Positions 11,816-24,153 of a DNA stretch of 64,000 bases are shown here, in pieces; position 1 is the first letter of the stretch; each line of letters starts with the position of its first letter. The stretch covers positions 1,302,001 through 1,366,000 of the forward strand of contig SRSI01000077.1 in assembly GCA_005656395.1 (NCBI GenBank), written 5' to 3'. Source of the stretch: Strongyloides papillosus (Eukaryota; Nematoda; Chromadorea; Rhabditida; Strongyloididae). Under the pieces are notes generated by a model. It had not been told where the DNA came from, searched no databases, and saw only the letters and a list, made by a program, of their open reading frames with translations. A program made the position numbers and the translations under genes.

Positions 11816-12100
11816 CATTGATTGGATAGTACCGGTGGGTGAAATTTTTAATGGTGCACATGATTTTTTAGGTATTTTATTCCCATCGATAACATCAGGT
11901 ATTACTACTATATTAGCGGTCTCATACTGACTATAAAATCTAGGAATAGGAGTCTTTTCACTTTCTCTTTCAATATTTTCACCAATATCATTAGAACTGG
12001 AACTTTTCATTAATTCAAAAGAATAATCATACTGTGAATTATTACGTCTCGAACTTATATTGTTTAACTTTTTAATAAATGTTTGGAAAATATTGTCCAT
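11816..12100 (-). CDS. Candidate alternative first exon (middle) of the orphan gene
   Basis: An open frame of 95 codons starts at ATG 12100 (MDNIFQTFIKKLNN...) and reaches a GTGAG donor at 11815 in phase 0. Its composition (Ser, Asn, Glu, Arg, Pro) is unlike random AT-rich DNA: it has PRFYSQYETANIVVIPDVIDG and SCAPLKISPTGTIQS segments. No acceptor upstream gives phase continuity with the distal exon, so it reads as a separate first exon. Splicing to the exon starting at 11110 would keep the frame. The frame is also open upstream to 12181, which would add a hydrophobic stretch; I consider that chance. Confidence 0.5.
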
Positions 12101-13302
12101 AACATATATGCAATATATATATTTATAGTAAACTAAATTTAAAAATAATAAACTTAGAATAAAAAAAATTCCAAAAGACAAAAAGATTTAGGCTTTAAAA
12201 GGCATGATAATAAAAATAAAATATTTAAAGTGATAAAGCAAAATATATTTTAAATTTAAACCGCAATAAAATATATAATTATTTATATAATTGTCTACTA
12301 AAGTGGATAAAATATTTGTTAACGTTTTTATCAATAATGTCGTAAGTTTTAAAAATTTTAAGGAAAAATTAGGAAATAGAGTTAAAGAATAGTAACTAAG
12401 AGAGTTCTTCCTAATTTTGAATTTTTTTACTATCTTTTGGAAATAATCTACTTTTGGTTTCTTAAATTAATACTATTTATGTCAAAAGGATAAATGATAT
12501 AAATGATCATTTAGATATAGTTTAAAATTTCATCGTTATTTATCCTTGTTTTAATGTCAATAGTACCTAAAATAAATTTTGCATCTATTTTTTAATTTAA
12601 AATACATAAAGTATTAAAATGTAACCATTTAGGGATGCAATGTTATTTTTTAATCTATCGTAAAGTCTTGCTTCCTATATTTTGCCATAATATTAACACT
12701 CACTATTTAACTACATTCTACTACATATGTTAGCTACCATGGGAAAGCAAGAAATAACAATAGGTTTATAATTGTTAACTTATAATGACATCCAAAAATA
12801 TTATTATTCAAGTATAATAATTAAATTTTATTTTTACGGTAAAAATTAAAAAAAAATTTATAACATAAACAATAAATAATTCTATTAATTTAAAAATAAT
12901 TTTAAAGTGGAATATTATGTAAAAATAAAAAATATGGTATATTCTCATTCTCCAAACTTTAAGAGATGTGAAATATGAAAAATTTAAAATAATATGTATA
13001 TATAAGATTTTTTGTATGTAAATATATGTGCATTGAGTAGTTATTTGTAATTGTTAAAAATTTTTGCTCTTTAAAAGGAATAAAATATTATTTTTAACGG
13101 ACAAGTATTAATAAAGTATAAATTAAGTTTACTAATGAAAATGTATCTATAATTTTAATATAGGTGTTTGTTTCATTGATACTATTTTAAACATATATAC
13201 TTTCATTAGATTTATGTATAATGGAATAAAAAAATTATTAATAGTTATAACATATTTTTAGTTTTCTATTTCTAACTACTTTAAGATAAAAATTAAACTA
13301 AC

Positions 13303-13554
13303 CTGAGAAATTTGATGTATAGGAGGTGGTCGAATTCTAGGAATTTGACTTGACAAAATATATGAATTATCCATGGAATCGTTTTTTAATTTCTTCATCG
13401 AACTTAGATGCGGAGACTTTAATGAACTTCTAGAAATACTCTTTTGTCCTTTTTTCTGAGAAGCTTTTTTAACTTCAGGAGAATAATGATATTTTCCTTT
13501 GCACTGCATATCACTATAATCAACACACATAATTTTAGATAAATAGGATGCCAT
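13303..13554 (-). CDS. Candidate alternative first exon (distal) of the orphan gene
   Basis: An 84-codon frame runs from ATG 13554 (MASYLSKIMCVDYSDM...) to a GTTAG donor at 13302, again in phase 0. It is rich in Ser, Lys and Pro (RIRPPPIHQISQ at its end) and codon-like in composition. No second coding exon other than those of the orphan gene is visible downstream for more than 1 kb on this strand. Joining to 11110 would give a different N-terminus on the same body. It could instead be a separate small gene with an unseen last exon. Confidence 0.45.
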
Positions 13555-16493
13555 ACTAAAAATATATTATTTATAACGTTAAATTTTAAATTAAAACAAA
13601 AATGTATAATTACATCAATTTAAATAGTAAAATACTTTTAAAAATATAAATTTTATAGTTAATGCACTTCAATGGGAAAAAATAGATAGGCAAAATATAG
13701 AATAAAAAGCAATCAACAAAAGTACATTTTATTTTATTTATTAGTGCCGGGATTTTTTACATACTTATTTCTGTCATAATTATGTGTTAGTTTTAGGAAA
13801 ATAATTTTATATTTATTTAAAACCTATAATTTTAAATAACTTTTTTGTTCAAAAACGTAAATACTTTTCCATAAACTAACTGAATCCAATAATCTTTGTT
13901 AGCTAAGGTTCTTTTCACAATACGGAATATGATAGAAAATATTTTTTGAAATAATAATAATATGTTATTAAGAAAATAAAATAATTCATAAAAAGTGTTA
14001 ACAAAAATATTTTACAAAAAAATTAGTAAATTTAATTTTTACAAAGTTACCACTTATTAATATAGCAAAAATTATAAATTGTAAGATTGACGTTTTGCAT
14101 AAGTTTTTTTTATTAAAAAGGAAAAAACGATAAAATTTTAGTTAGAATATCAATAGAGTAGTGTTACAAAACAGCAACAAATTTTTACAAGATAATATTT
14201 TTCAAACCATAACGCAATATATCAACTATGCTTATTATTTTTTAAATATAACATAGTGTGATTTAGTGAAAAATATGTTCATAAAACAAGTAATAATTTT
14301 TATTATTTTAACATCATTAAAGTAAAGATATATTGATAAAAGATATAGAAGAAATTTTATCAATTCATACAAGATCTGATATTTATTATTTAATACCCCC
14401 AATGGCTTTAGATATACCATTATTTGTTAACTTCTTAATTGTTTTACTAAAATAGTTATCTATTGTTGTTTTGAGAAACATTTTAATAATAATATAGGTT
14501 GTTAAAATATATCAAATATAAACATTGGAAAATAAATGTTTTGTTAATTTAGAACGAATTTATAAAAAATTGGAAAATGTAATAAATATATAAACTATTT
14601 AGTATGTAAAATAATGTTATAAAATGTTTTCGAAAATGAATAATTAATAAGTGCATAAATAATAAATGAATTTCAAGAAAGTGTTATTTTAACTTATCAA
14701 ATATATTAATAACAAGTGTAATAAAAAGTAAGTCTAAGTGCGATGAATGACTAAAATATTTCAAACTACCAAAAAGGTTTTTATTTAAATGCTTGAAATA
14801 TTAATTTTCTTAAGGAATTCTATATAAAGAAACGGCTACTTTTACATTAATTGTAGTAAAAAAAACGGCAAATTTTTTATTCTATTAAATAAAGTATAAC
14901 ATGCTCTTAATAATTTATAAAAACCACTTCCTAGTATTTTATGCTTTAAATATGAGTTAACAATTTTTAAAAAATAAAAATGGACATGTAAACAAGAACC
15001 TTTAAATATTATTTATTACTAACTTCCATTTAATTTATTAGATGTAATTAAAAAAAATGAATAAATATTACATACCTAAATATATGATTTTTTTTTCATT
15101 AGTTATGTATTCCAATTTTCCATTATTATATAGATTCAAAAATGGCAAAATAATAAACACTGTGAAATATTTAAGTTTAATACATAATTGTGTATGTGAT
15201 AATAATGAATTTTAATTAATTGCTAAAAATATATATACATGTAAGTAAAAAATAATAAAATTTACAATTATAAGAGATGAAAGAACATGAATTGAAAGTT
15301 AAATAATATTTAAATGAGAATTTGTATTGAAGAGAAAAAGTCAGGAAATTAATAATAATGGCACTGAAAACTCACAGGCGTAGGCACCAATATATCTATT
15401 GAATTTCTTAATTAAAAATTACGTCATTTTTTATTAAAACAAAGAATATTTGTGATAATATATTTGTTTTATTTTTTTTTCAGGTTAAAAATTTTGTGGT
15501 AATATTAGTTATTTAGGATGCCTCTCGTCATTATTCTTTTCATATTCAACGAAAATAAAAAATTACTATATATTGTATGATAAAAGTAATTTTTTTGGTT
15601 TATTAATTTAATAGAATTTAAAAATTTTTGGTAATACACAGTGAGCAATAATTTTTTTAATTCATTGAAAAGATATGCAATGATAATAAAAAAATTTATG
15701 AGAATTAGAACATTTTATCGAATATCTATTTTTAAATCCTAATGAATGTATTAAATACAGAATAAGATTTTTAATATGAAAAAAAATTTATTATTAGTTC
15801 TATTATTTTTTAATACTATTCTCTTTTAAATTACAATCTCTGTAATTTTTAAAACTTTAGAGAAAGGATTTTCTATAATCATAATGATAGAAAAAAAATC
15901 GCTTTAGAAGGTCCGCCTAAAAAATGTTATAATTACACAATACAGAAAAAATGTATAGTAATCAAGAATATTCTAGAACATCTAGAATTTCAACTTCTAT
16001 AAATATTAAATGTTAAATATAAAAATTAATTTATATGGTTATAATTTCGTAATAGATTATAGTTCTTTGTTCGCAGTAAAAATGAAAAAATATAAATAAA
16101 TCAATTATAGTAATATATGTTATATAAAAAAATGATTAAAAAATTTGTCTTTATAATATCATAATACAACTAAATTATTACTATACAATCATAATTGCAG
16201 ATATTCTAATATAAAAAAGTACTTCTTAAAAAAAATTGTGTTCCAACAATTACTATTATAATAAATATATATCATGTGAAGTAGTGCCTTTTAAAAATAT
16301 CACTTCATTACTATTAATAACAATAAAATATATATAATTCAATTATTTATTGTAAAGAAAGTATTATAAAAAAGAAACGTATTGTCTTATAATATTTCTA
16401 CAATAACATTTTTAAATAGATCTTAATAACAGATATCAAATAAAAAATTAACAAAAGTGTTTTCTAACAATTAATATCTACTGATAGTAGTTC
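13555..16493. other. Gene-poor interval (2.9 kb)
   Basis: Very AT-rich, with poly-T/poly-A runs and no convincing coding exon. It includes a three-unit HSE-like match at 15966-15978 (GAATATTCTAGAA) and the GMP reductase 3' UTR at its right end. No RNA gene was recognised. Confidence 0.45.
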
Positions 16494-17552
16494 TTATACT
16501 TCAAAAGCAGCATATTGTTCATTTGTTTGCATGGTAACACGAATGAAAGTAGCACGTTTTGAAAGCTCTTTCAAATGTTTTGAACCAGTATATGTACAAG
16601 CACTACGAATGCCCCCAAGAATATCTTGTATTGTTCCAGAGACATCCCCACGATATGGAATAGTAATTGTCTTGCCTTCAGAAGCACGGTACTCAGCAAC
16701 GGAACCTTGGTGTTTTTTCATTGCTGTATCAGAAGACATACCATAAAACATTTTATATTTTTTACCATTTTTTTCAACAATATCACCACCTGATTGATCA
16801 TGACCGGCAAAAAGTCCACCAATCATGACAAAATCGGCACCAGCACCAAATGCCTTAGCAACGTCACCAGGATTAGTACATCCACCATCGGACATGACGT
16901 GCCCATTTAAACCATGTGCAGCATCAGCGCATTCAAGAACAGCCGATAACTGTGGATAACCGACCCCAGTCTTTTTTCTTGTAGTACAAACGGATCCTGG
17001 ACCAATTCCTACTTTAACAACATCAGCTCCAGTTAAAATTAATTCTTCAACCATTTCTCCAGTAACAACATTTCCAGCCATAATTGTATGACGTGGGAAT
17101 TCTTCACGAACTTTTCGAATGTAGTCAACAAAATGTTCCGAATAACCATTAGCAACATCAAGACAAATATATTCTAATTCAGGTAAAGCATCGCAAACAG
17201 CTTTTAATTTTGTAAAGTCTTCGGAAGCCATACCAGCGGAAATAGCAATATTATCAAATATTTGCTTATCTCTACTACATCCATTGGCAAATTCAATCCA
17301 TTCTTCAGTTGTGTAGTGCTTATGAATAGTTGTAAACATGTTATTTTTTGCTAATACAGAAGCCATAGTAAAAGTACCGACAGTGTCCATATTACTTGCA
17401 ACAACAGGGACACCAGAGTAAGTTTTTTTTGAGTTTCGGAAAACGAATTCTCTAATCAAACAAACGTCAGCTCTAGATCTTAAACATGATCTTTTGGGGC
17501 GAAGAAGTACATCTTTAAAGTCAAGTTTTGGTTCGTTATCAATTCTCGGCAT
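16494..17552 (-). CDS. GMP reductase
   Basis: NADPH-dependent enzyme that deaminates GMP to IMP, connecting guanine and adenine nucleotide pools. It is a 352-residue single-exon TIM-barrel protein of the IMPDH/GMPR family. The N-terminus [13 protein letters not shown] is characteristic; the catalytic cysteine loop is [11 protein letters not shown] (about residues 181-191), followed by the phosphate-binding [10 protein letters not shown] and GADFVMIGG. There is no CBS (Bateman) insertion, which separates it from IMP dehydrogenase. Length agrees with animal GMPR (about 345-350). The start is ATG at 17552. Confidence 0.95.
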   Translation of the reverse strand: MPRIDNEPKLDFKDVLLRPKRSCLRSRADVCLIREFVFRNSKKTYSGVPVVASNMDTVGTFTMASVLAKNNMFTTIHKHYTTEEWIEFANGCSRDKQIFDNIAISAGMASEDFTKLKAVCDALPELEYICLDVANGYSEHFVDYIRKVREEFPRHTIMAGNVVTGEMVEELILTGADVVKVGIGPGSVCTTRKKTGVGYPQLSAVLECADAAHGLNGHVMSDGGCTNPGDVAKAFGAGADFVMIGGLFAGHDQSGGDIVEKNGKKYKMFYGMSSDTAMKKHQGSVAEYRASEGKTITIPYRGDVSGTIQDILGGIRSACTYTGSKHLKELSKRATFIRVTMQTNEQYAAFEV

Positions 17553-19499
17553 ACTTAGTAGAAGAAAATATAAACCTAAAAAGTAAAATTTTATTTTAAA
17601 AGATAAAAAATCTAATCAATTTTTGGGAACAGTAATTAAAAGTGGGATGAGACTCCACATTCCAGTTTGTTTCTTCTTGAGAAGTTAGTATAAAATATCA
17701 ATAAAACAATGACCTCTTACGTTTTGGGATGTCTAACTCAAGTTACAATCAAAATTATATATTTTAAAACAGTATTATAATTTATAATATGTCTATGTTC
17801 TCACATGATAGTCTTTTTTCAATAAATTATAAGTGTACTTTACAAAAATAAAAATTTATCCATCAAAATATTGTTGCAACAAATTTTACCACATATTTTA
17901 TCTGTTTTATAAAATATGGGAAATAAACTAACTTTGTAATAACTTTAACACTAAATTTAAACTATAGAAATATATTCAACGAAACGTAATAGTCACATTT
18001 CAAAAAAAGAGAGAACAAATGATTGGATACAAAAAACAAAGTACAAACAATTTAAACATAAATTGAAATATCATAATTAAAACGGAACATCTTTAACCTA
18101 TATACATTGATCGTAACTATTTTTATAAAGCTTTCTATAAATCAAATAATTTAATAATATATCTATCAATCATGTTATCCTAACAAAGGGTTATTTAGAT
18201 TCTCTAATCAAATTTATTGCCTTAGAAAATATCATGTTAAAATGATTGAAGTCGTCTGAAATGTTTAAACATGCGTTCTCGTCAAAGTTTGTTTATCTTA
18301 TTAGAAAATTAACGGATAATTATACAACAAAATGGCAATTTTAAAAAGAAGGCTTTTGTGGTTGATAAAGATAAAAACTACTTATATATTTCATAAACCA
18401 TAGATAACGTCAAAAATAAAAGGAAAAAGCGTAATTTTTACAATATTAAAATAAATACATCTCTAAGACTATATATACTTAACTTCATCAACTTTTTTAT
18501 TAAGTAATTATTGTCCATAATTAATTTAATATGTGAAAAACGACTTTAAAGAAATAAAGTGTGACTAAAATTTTAAAAGACATTTATAAAAAATTAAAAA
18601 ACATTCATTTTCTCTGTAAAATTATTTATAATTAAAAATTATTTATCTTTACAATATTTTAAACTAAAAATCATTTAATATAATTTGCTTAAGCATAATT
18701 TTCAGTGGTTTTTTGGGAACAAATATTTATATTAAATATCAAGAAATGAATTTTATATATAAGTGGTAAAAGTAAATAAAATCTTAGAAAAATAAGAGAT
18801 AATTGATACAAAACACTTTAAGGTAAAGATTCTAAAATAGCTAAATATATAAAGGGCGATAAAGAAAAATATAATTTTTTATTAAGTTGCTAATTTAATT
18901 ATTTTAATTGAGGGGGTTCAATATAGGCGCTATATTGTTTTGTAACTGGTATATATTCGTTTGAGAATCCCAACACAGATATGATAAGTGAAATTTTATG
19001 GAAGTTGATCTAACAAGCCTTATAAGTGGGTCTTTAAGGTTTTATAATTGTTCGTTAATTAAAATATTTTGTACTTATTAATACAGTATAACAATGTTGG
19101 CAAATAAATTTTAATTAATTTTTTGGTAAAAAGCGTCTGCACTCTATTTAAACAGAGTAGTTTTTTAGAAGAAAGGTAGACAAAATTTGGAAAAACATTT
19201 TACCTCCAAAAATTGAAAAAATGGTGTGATAATTGTAAAGTAAGATTGATACGCGTTGATTATTTGAACCATTGACAATGGAGTTAAATTTTAAAAACAT
19301 TTAAATAATAAAAAGAAACAATAATCATATAAAATATGTTTTAACTACTAATCATATACTTCTTTAGCTTAAAAAACAATTTTTGTAATTTTTAATGGTA
19401 AATAGATTTAAATTAAATTTTTGTAAAAAAGTTTTTTATTTTATAAATAAGAAAAGGAATATAAAAATCTAAAGGACCTAAGAAAATTTTCTAGAAATT
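17553..19499. other. Intergenic: GMP reductase 5' flank to DEP-gene 3' flank
   Basis: About 1.95 kb without coding signal. Two short structured spots are visible: an 8-base-pair inverted repeat CAATATAGGCGCTATATTG at 18919-18937, and AATTTTTTGG at about 19118-19127 followed by the near-palindrome CTCTATTTAAACAGAG. Neither is enough to call an RNA gene. Confidence 0.4.
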
Positions 19500-21327
19500 C
19501 TACAATTGGCAAGTTGTTTTTGTTTTACAGTTACTAATTAATTCATTACGATCGCTAATTAATTTTTCAGGTATTTTAAAAATGTCAGCTTCATTGTCCA
19601 TTAAATATTCTATTATATCAGTTTGAAGATGAAAATGTGCTTGATTTTTTGTCATTATTAATAATGGAGTCATTGTTTTTAAAACAGCTACTTTATTTGA
19701 GTTTTTCTGACTTAACATTATATTTGTATTTTCAGAGATTCTATTCATAAATCTCAAAATTATATGAAGCTTTCTTCGGACCTGTGGTGGAAGAAGAAGA
19801 AGAATGAAAGAATACAATTCATTTTTTAAACTATCCGTTATTTCTTTTTGCGAAGGGGATGTCAAACTTTGGTGTTCATTCTTACGTGGTGAAATAAATC
19901 CAATATTTTCCTTATCAATATACGGGAGTGATTCTCTTAAAATCGGTGTAAAACTTTTTTTCTCATTTTCAACATCATCATCACTAGTATATTTTTCTGA
20001 TATAAGATTACTTAAAGGTATTCTTTTGTTCCTTTTTTCAATATTATGGAAACTTGATCTTTCTGTATTTCTACTAAAAACTCCAAAATTAATAGATTTG
20101 TTTGATGTTCTATTAAAAATTTTGGTAAATTGAGATTCTTTTATCTTCTTAATAATTGGCGAAAAATCATTTTTGAGTTTACTTGTTGATTTTAACGAAT
20201 ATATGTCAGCTAAAGCATTACTAAACGGAATCGGTAGTATTACGCCTTTTCTTGAAATTTCAGATAAAATATTTCTATAAGTATCAAGTTCAATACCACA
20301 ATATTGTTTATCATACCCAATCATCTTATTTGAATCGTTTGGATATCTCGCTAGAAATCTCATCATTCTTAATAAATAACTTGATATTTCTTCACGTTCT
20401 TTAAAACATTTAACAATTCCCTTTGAACCAACTTTTTCACAATTCCATGCTACCAGCTCATCTTCTATATTAAATAATTTAAATATTTCTTTTCCAGAAT
20501 AATGTTGTTTAATAAACGATATGATACAAAATTTCCATGATGTTATATGAACACTTGAAATTTCTTCGAAAATAAGTTTTGGAATTCCACAAGTTTTGTC
20601 ATTCGAAGAAAACATTTTGCCTTCGCTTAAAACTTCATTGACAGAAAGAGGTCTTGGAATATCCTTATTTCTTGATTTTAATAACTGTTCTTGTAAAGGT
20701 AAGTCTTTTTGAGTAGAATTTTTAGATTCAATGTTAGTTTCTTCATTTAACCCAAAAAACTTTATAAGCTTTATGTTGGTAGTAGCAAATTCGGGGAAAT
20801 CATAATTTGAATATGAACCTTTGCACGAAGCATTACTTTTTATTAACTTCTCCTTAGAATATTTTGAATTCCTTCCATCAAATAATGTCATTTTACTTTC
20901 ATTTACAGAGTATGATCGTTTAACCGGAGTAGCTATTTCATTGTGATTTTCATAAAATTTATAGATACTGAGATCATCTTTAAATATAGTATCAAATTCG
21001 TTGCGGACATTATAAAAAATATTTTTAGTTAGTAGGAACGTTAGTAACTGCTCACAGTTGCTTCTAGTCAATACAATTTTTGTTGAAATAATTGAAGGTA
21101 AGGTTTCAACCATAAAGTTTACAGCCTCTTTTCCTGTGAAAGAATCATCATAAACACGTAAATAGGAACGATGCTTTTTCAATGGCATTCTGGTAACAAA
21201 TGTTGATTTAATTAAATTGAACTGAAATAAATAATTAAATATGAAAATAATATTAGAAATAAAGACTTACAAGATTAGTAGCTTTAAATAATGTCATACC
21301 TGTGGAATTTACACTGCTATTTTCCAT
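19500..21327 (-). CDS. DEP-domain protein, LET-99/DEPDC1-like, with RhoGAP-like C-terminus
   Basis: Spliced model: exon 21327-21271 (19 codons) and exon 21221-19500, intron 49 bases, 592 residues. The DEP domain (about 12-95) spans the splice junction: ATNLFNLIKSTF, then RMPLKKHRSYLRVYDDSFTGKEAV, the DEPDC1-family pattern. A long Ser/Lys-rich middle follows. Near the C-terminus a helical segment (about 500-575, LPPQVRRKLHIILRFMNRISEN) resembles the degenerate RhoGAP-like domain of DEPDC1/LET-99. In C. elegans LET-99 acts at the cell cortex in spindle positioning through G-protein regulation. Orthology to LET-99 rather than to another DEPDC1-type paralogue is an inference. Confidence 0.82.
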
Positions 21328-23139
21328 TATTAAAATTACTTTAATATTATCTAATTTTATACAATTAAAGTATTTGATCTTAAATTATACTTCAGAATAT
21401 AGCTGGCAACAGAATAAACTGTTTTCTAACTTAATATAGTTAGCCAAATGTTTGTTATTATAAGCAGTGAAAAAATGATATTTTTATTTGCCCTTTAAGT
21501 ACGACAAAGTGAAATAGATTAATTGTCACTCCAACTGTTGGCATTCTTCAGGTGATTTTGTAGAATTTTCAGATATAACATTGATTAACAGCTATATAAA
21601 ATTAATGTTTGCCAACTGTTATAAAAACATTTTGTTTTACTTTTTCACAGTACATGAATAGTGTTATTATATAATTAATAGAACAATTTATACTAGTTGT
21701 AATAGACATTTTTACATAAGTATTAATTATTTAAAAATTTTTATTAATAACTTTAAATATATCAATATAGAATCATAAAGTTATTAGAGTTAAAATTTAT
21801 AAAGATAATGTATGTATAAAAAATTATTATATTTTATTGATAATGACATAATTATTTTTAAAATTAAAGTATTCATATGCAATAATTTAGATTTTTGATA
21901 TTTTATTTAGCAAAAATTATATAGAATAATACTCTATTAAACTTTTTCAGATGAAAAATAAATTTCTATAAATAACATATACATGGTTATTTACAAACTC
22001 TTATTCAATTTGTGTTTTCTTTTCTAGATAAAAGTTCAAATTAATTCATAAAACAATGCCATAAAATGTTCATTTTTATATATTAATTATCAATTTTATT
22101 GGTTGGTCTACCGAAAAGTGCTAGGAAATTATGTATTAATCTTATCACTATTTGTTATTTTAATACAATATTTTCTGAAATTATTAAATTGAGAAAACGT
22201 GTATTCATGAAACAATGGAAAGAATTTTCTATGTTAAAATTATGTAAAATTGTCTTATATATTATTCTTAATATAAGTAGGAATATACTCAAACTCAATT
22301 TAACAAAATATTTCTAACTATGAAAATAGCAATATCTACAATATCTTTAAAAAATATATCAAAATCAATTATTTTTATTAGTATCTTTTAGTTGGAAACA
22401 CACTATCTTAAATATTTTGGTATCTTCTCAGAGACAAAAATGTGGTGAAAACAGGTGTATCAATAAATAAGATAAAAAATAAAGATAAAAAGATTCTCAT
22501 AAAATTACGTCATCATTGTCCTAATATTTAGACTATTTTCAGATGATATGAAAAACATAACCTCGCACCTTAGAATCGACTACAGGGTGGAAATTCACTA
22601 TACAGATACATGGCGACACTCAATTCTCATTTTAATATAATAAAATTATAACTTTTTATATATGCATCAAAAATACTTTTTTATAATCAAATAAACAAGG
22701 TCAGCGATTAATATTTTCTGTTATAAACTTTACATACATTTTTTTATATGAAAATAATACCATTAAAGGCAAAATAATAACTCATACTGAGAGATCCTTT
22801 GGTTCCTACTTCTTATTAAAGATCATATAGATTTTTAAAATATCTTTAATATATAAAAATGCTATGCCTGAAGTAAACAAACTTTCAATTGAGTAGAAAG
22901 AATTTTTCTATTTGAGTATCACTAAAAAAAGTAATTAAATTTATAAAAACAAATTTGAAAAAATTTTGATTATTTGATAAGAAATTAATATTCACTTGGA
23001 AGTAGAATTTCATTATTTTTCAAACAAAATATTTGGAATAATAATGTTTAAACTATTTATTTAAAGTTTGTTTAAACACTGATTTTGACAAATAAAAAGG
23101 CTACATTTTATCTAATTTTTTCTGCTAATTTATTTTTAA
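21328..23139. other. Intergenic: DEP-gene promoter side, malate dehydrogenase 3' side
   Basis: About 1.8 kb, mostly AT-rich. A less AT-rich patch around 22555-22625 (containing CTACAGGGTGGAAATTC) is the only compositional change. No coding or RNA feature can be supported. Confidence 0.4.
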
Positions 23140-24153
23140 TTAGAGGTTAGATTCTTCACAAGCTTTCAAGGCTTCATCTCTTTCTTCCTCAAGTTCTTTC
23201 AATGTAGCGGCAATTTTCTCTTTAGCAAAGTCATCAAGTTCAAGTCCTTGAACAATCTTCCATTCTTTTGTGGCTCCATCAATTGTAACAGGGAATGAAA
23301 AAACTACTCCACGAGGGATTCCATATGAACCATCTGATGGAACGGCCATTGAAACCCATTCATTTGGTTTGGTTCCAAAGTGCCAATCATGGATATGATC
23401 GCAAGCTGCTTTAGAAGCAGACATTGCAGAAGATAATTTTCTCTTTTCTATTATAGCAGCTCCACGTGATTGAACAGTTTTGATAAATTGGCCTTGAAGA
23501 AAAGCTGTATCATTTACAGCAGTGTAGGCATCGATTGTTTTACCGTCTTTTGTAACAGTAGCATGCTTGACATCAGGGAATTGTGTTGAAGAATGATTAC
23601 CCCAAATGATAACATTTTTAACATTTCCAACAGTGACTCCAGACTTTATAGCTACTTGAGCAGCAGCACGATTATGATCAAGTCTTGTCATAGCAGAAAA
23701 ATTTCTTTCTGGAATCGTTGGAGCGGCATACTTAGCAGCAATAAATGCATTTGTGTTGGCAGGGTTTCCAACAACAAGAACTTTAACATTTGGTTTGGAA
23801 TATTGGGCAAGTGCCTTTCCTTGACTTTTAAAGATTCTAACATTAGCTGCGAGAAGATCTTTACGTTCCATTCCTTGTTTCCTTGGCATAGCTCCAACCA
23901 AAAATGCGTAATCAATATCCTTAAAACCTTCTTCCTCAGTTACACAACATTCAACATCATAAAGGTTTGGAAGTCCACAGTCGATTAATTCATATTTTAC
24001 ACCTTCAAGGGCATCTTTCATCAAAGCAATATCAAGTAATACTAATGTTACAGGAGTATCTTTTCCAAAAACATCTCCTTTAGCAATTTGAAGAACCAAA
24101 GAATATCCAATTTGTCCAGCTGCACCAGTAACTAATACTCTTATTGGAGCCAT
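23140..24153 (-). CDS. mdh-1: Cytosolic malate dehydrogenase
   Basis: NAD-dependent interconversion of malate and oxaloacetate in the cytosol, part of the malate-aspartate shuttle. The 337-residue frame begins at ATG 24153 ([19 protein letters not shown]). It has the Rossmann GxxGxxG, the mobile-loop arginines in [13 protein letters not shown], the Asp-Arg site in [11 protein letters not shown], and the catalytic histidine motif [14 protein letters not shown] (about 175-190). There is no transit peptide. Immediately upstream TTTCAG at about 24172-24177 marks a 3' splice site, so a 5' UTR intron or trans-spliced leader is likely. Confidence 0.96.
   Translation of the reverse strand: MAPIRVLVTGAAGQIGYSLVLQIAKGDVFGKDTPVTLVLLDIALMKDALEGVKYELIDCGLPNLYDVECCVTEEEGFKDIDYAFLVGAMPRKQGMERKDLLAANVRIFKSQGKALAQYSKPNVKVLVVGNPANTNAFIAAKYAAPTIPERNFSAMTRLDHNRAAAQVAIKSGVTVGNVKNVIIWGNHSSTQFPDVKHATVTKDGKTIDAYTAVNDTAFLQGQFIKTVQSRGAAIIEKRKLSSAMSASKAACDHIHDWHFGTKPNEWVSMAVPSDGSYGIPRGVVFSFPVTIDGATKEWKIVQGLELDDFAKEKIAATLKELEEERDEALKACEESNL

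Noticed and set aside
12101..12181. Hydrophobic in-frame N-terminal extension of the middle orphan exon
   Set aside because: AT-rich DNA encodes Phe/Leu/Ile/Tyr by chance; the ATG at 12100 begins where composition turns protein-like.
14235..14420. 61-codon minus-strand ORF
   Set aside because: Leu/Ile/Phe/Lys-only composition typical of random AT-rich frames, no homology or splice context.
15370..15425. Possible minus-strand mini-exon ending CCTACGCCT before GTGAGT
   Set aside because: No start codon and no good acceptor; the donor match alone is not enough.
15966..15978. HSE-like GAATATTCTAGAA
   Set aside because: Three units but about 2.4 kb from any start codon; palindromic TTCTAGAA is frequent in such DNA.
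22099..22317. 72-codon plus-strand ORF
   Set aside because: Random-looking composition, no motif, lies in the promoter side of the DEP gene.
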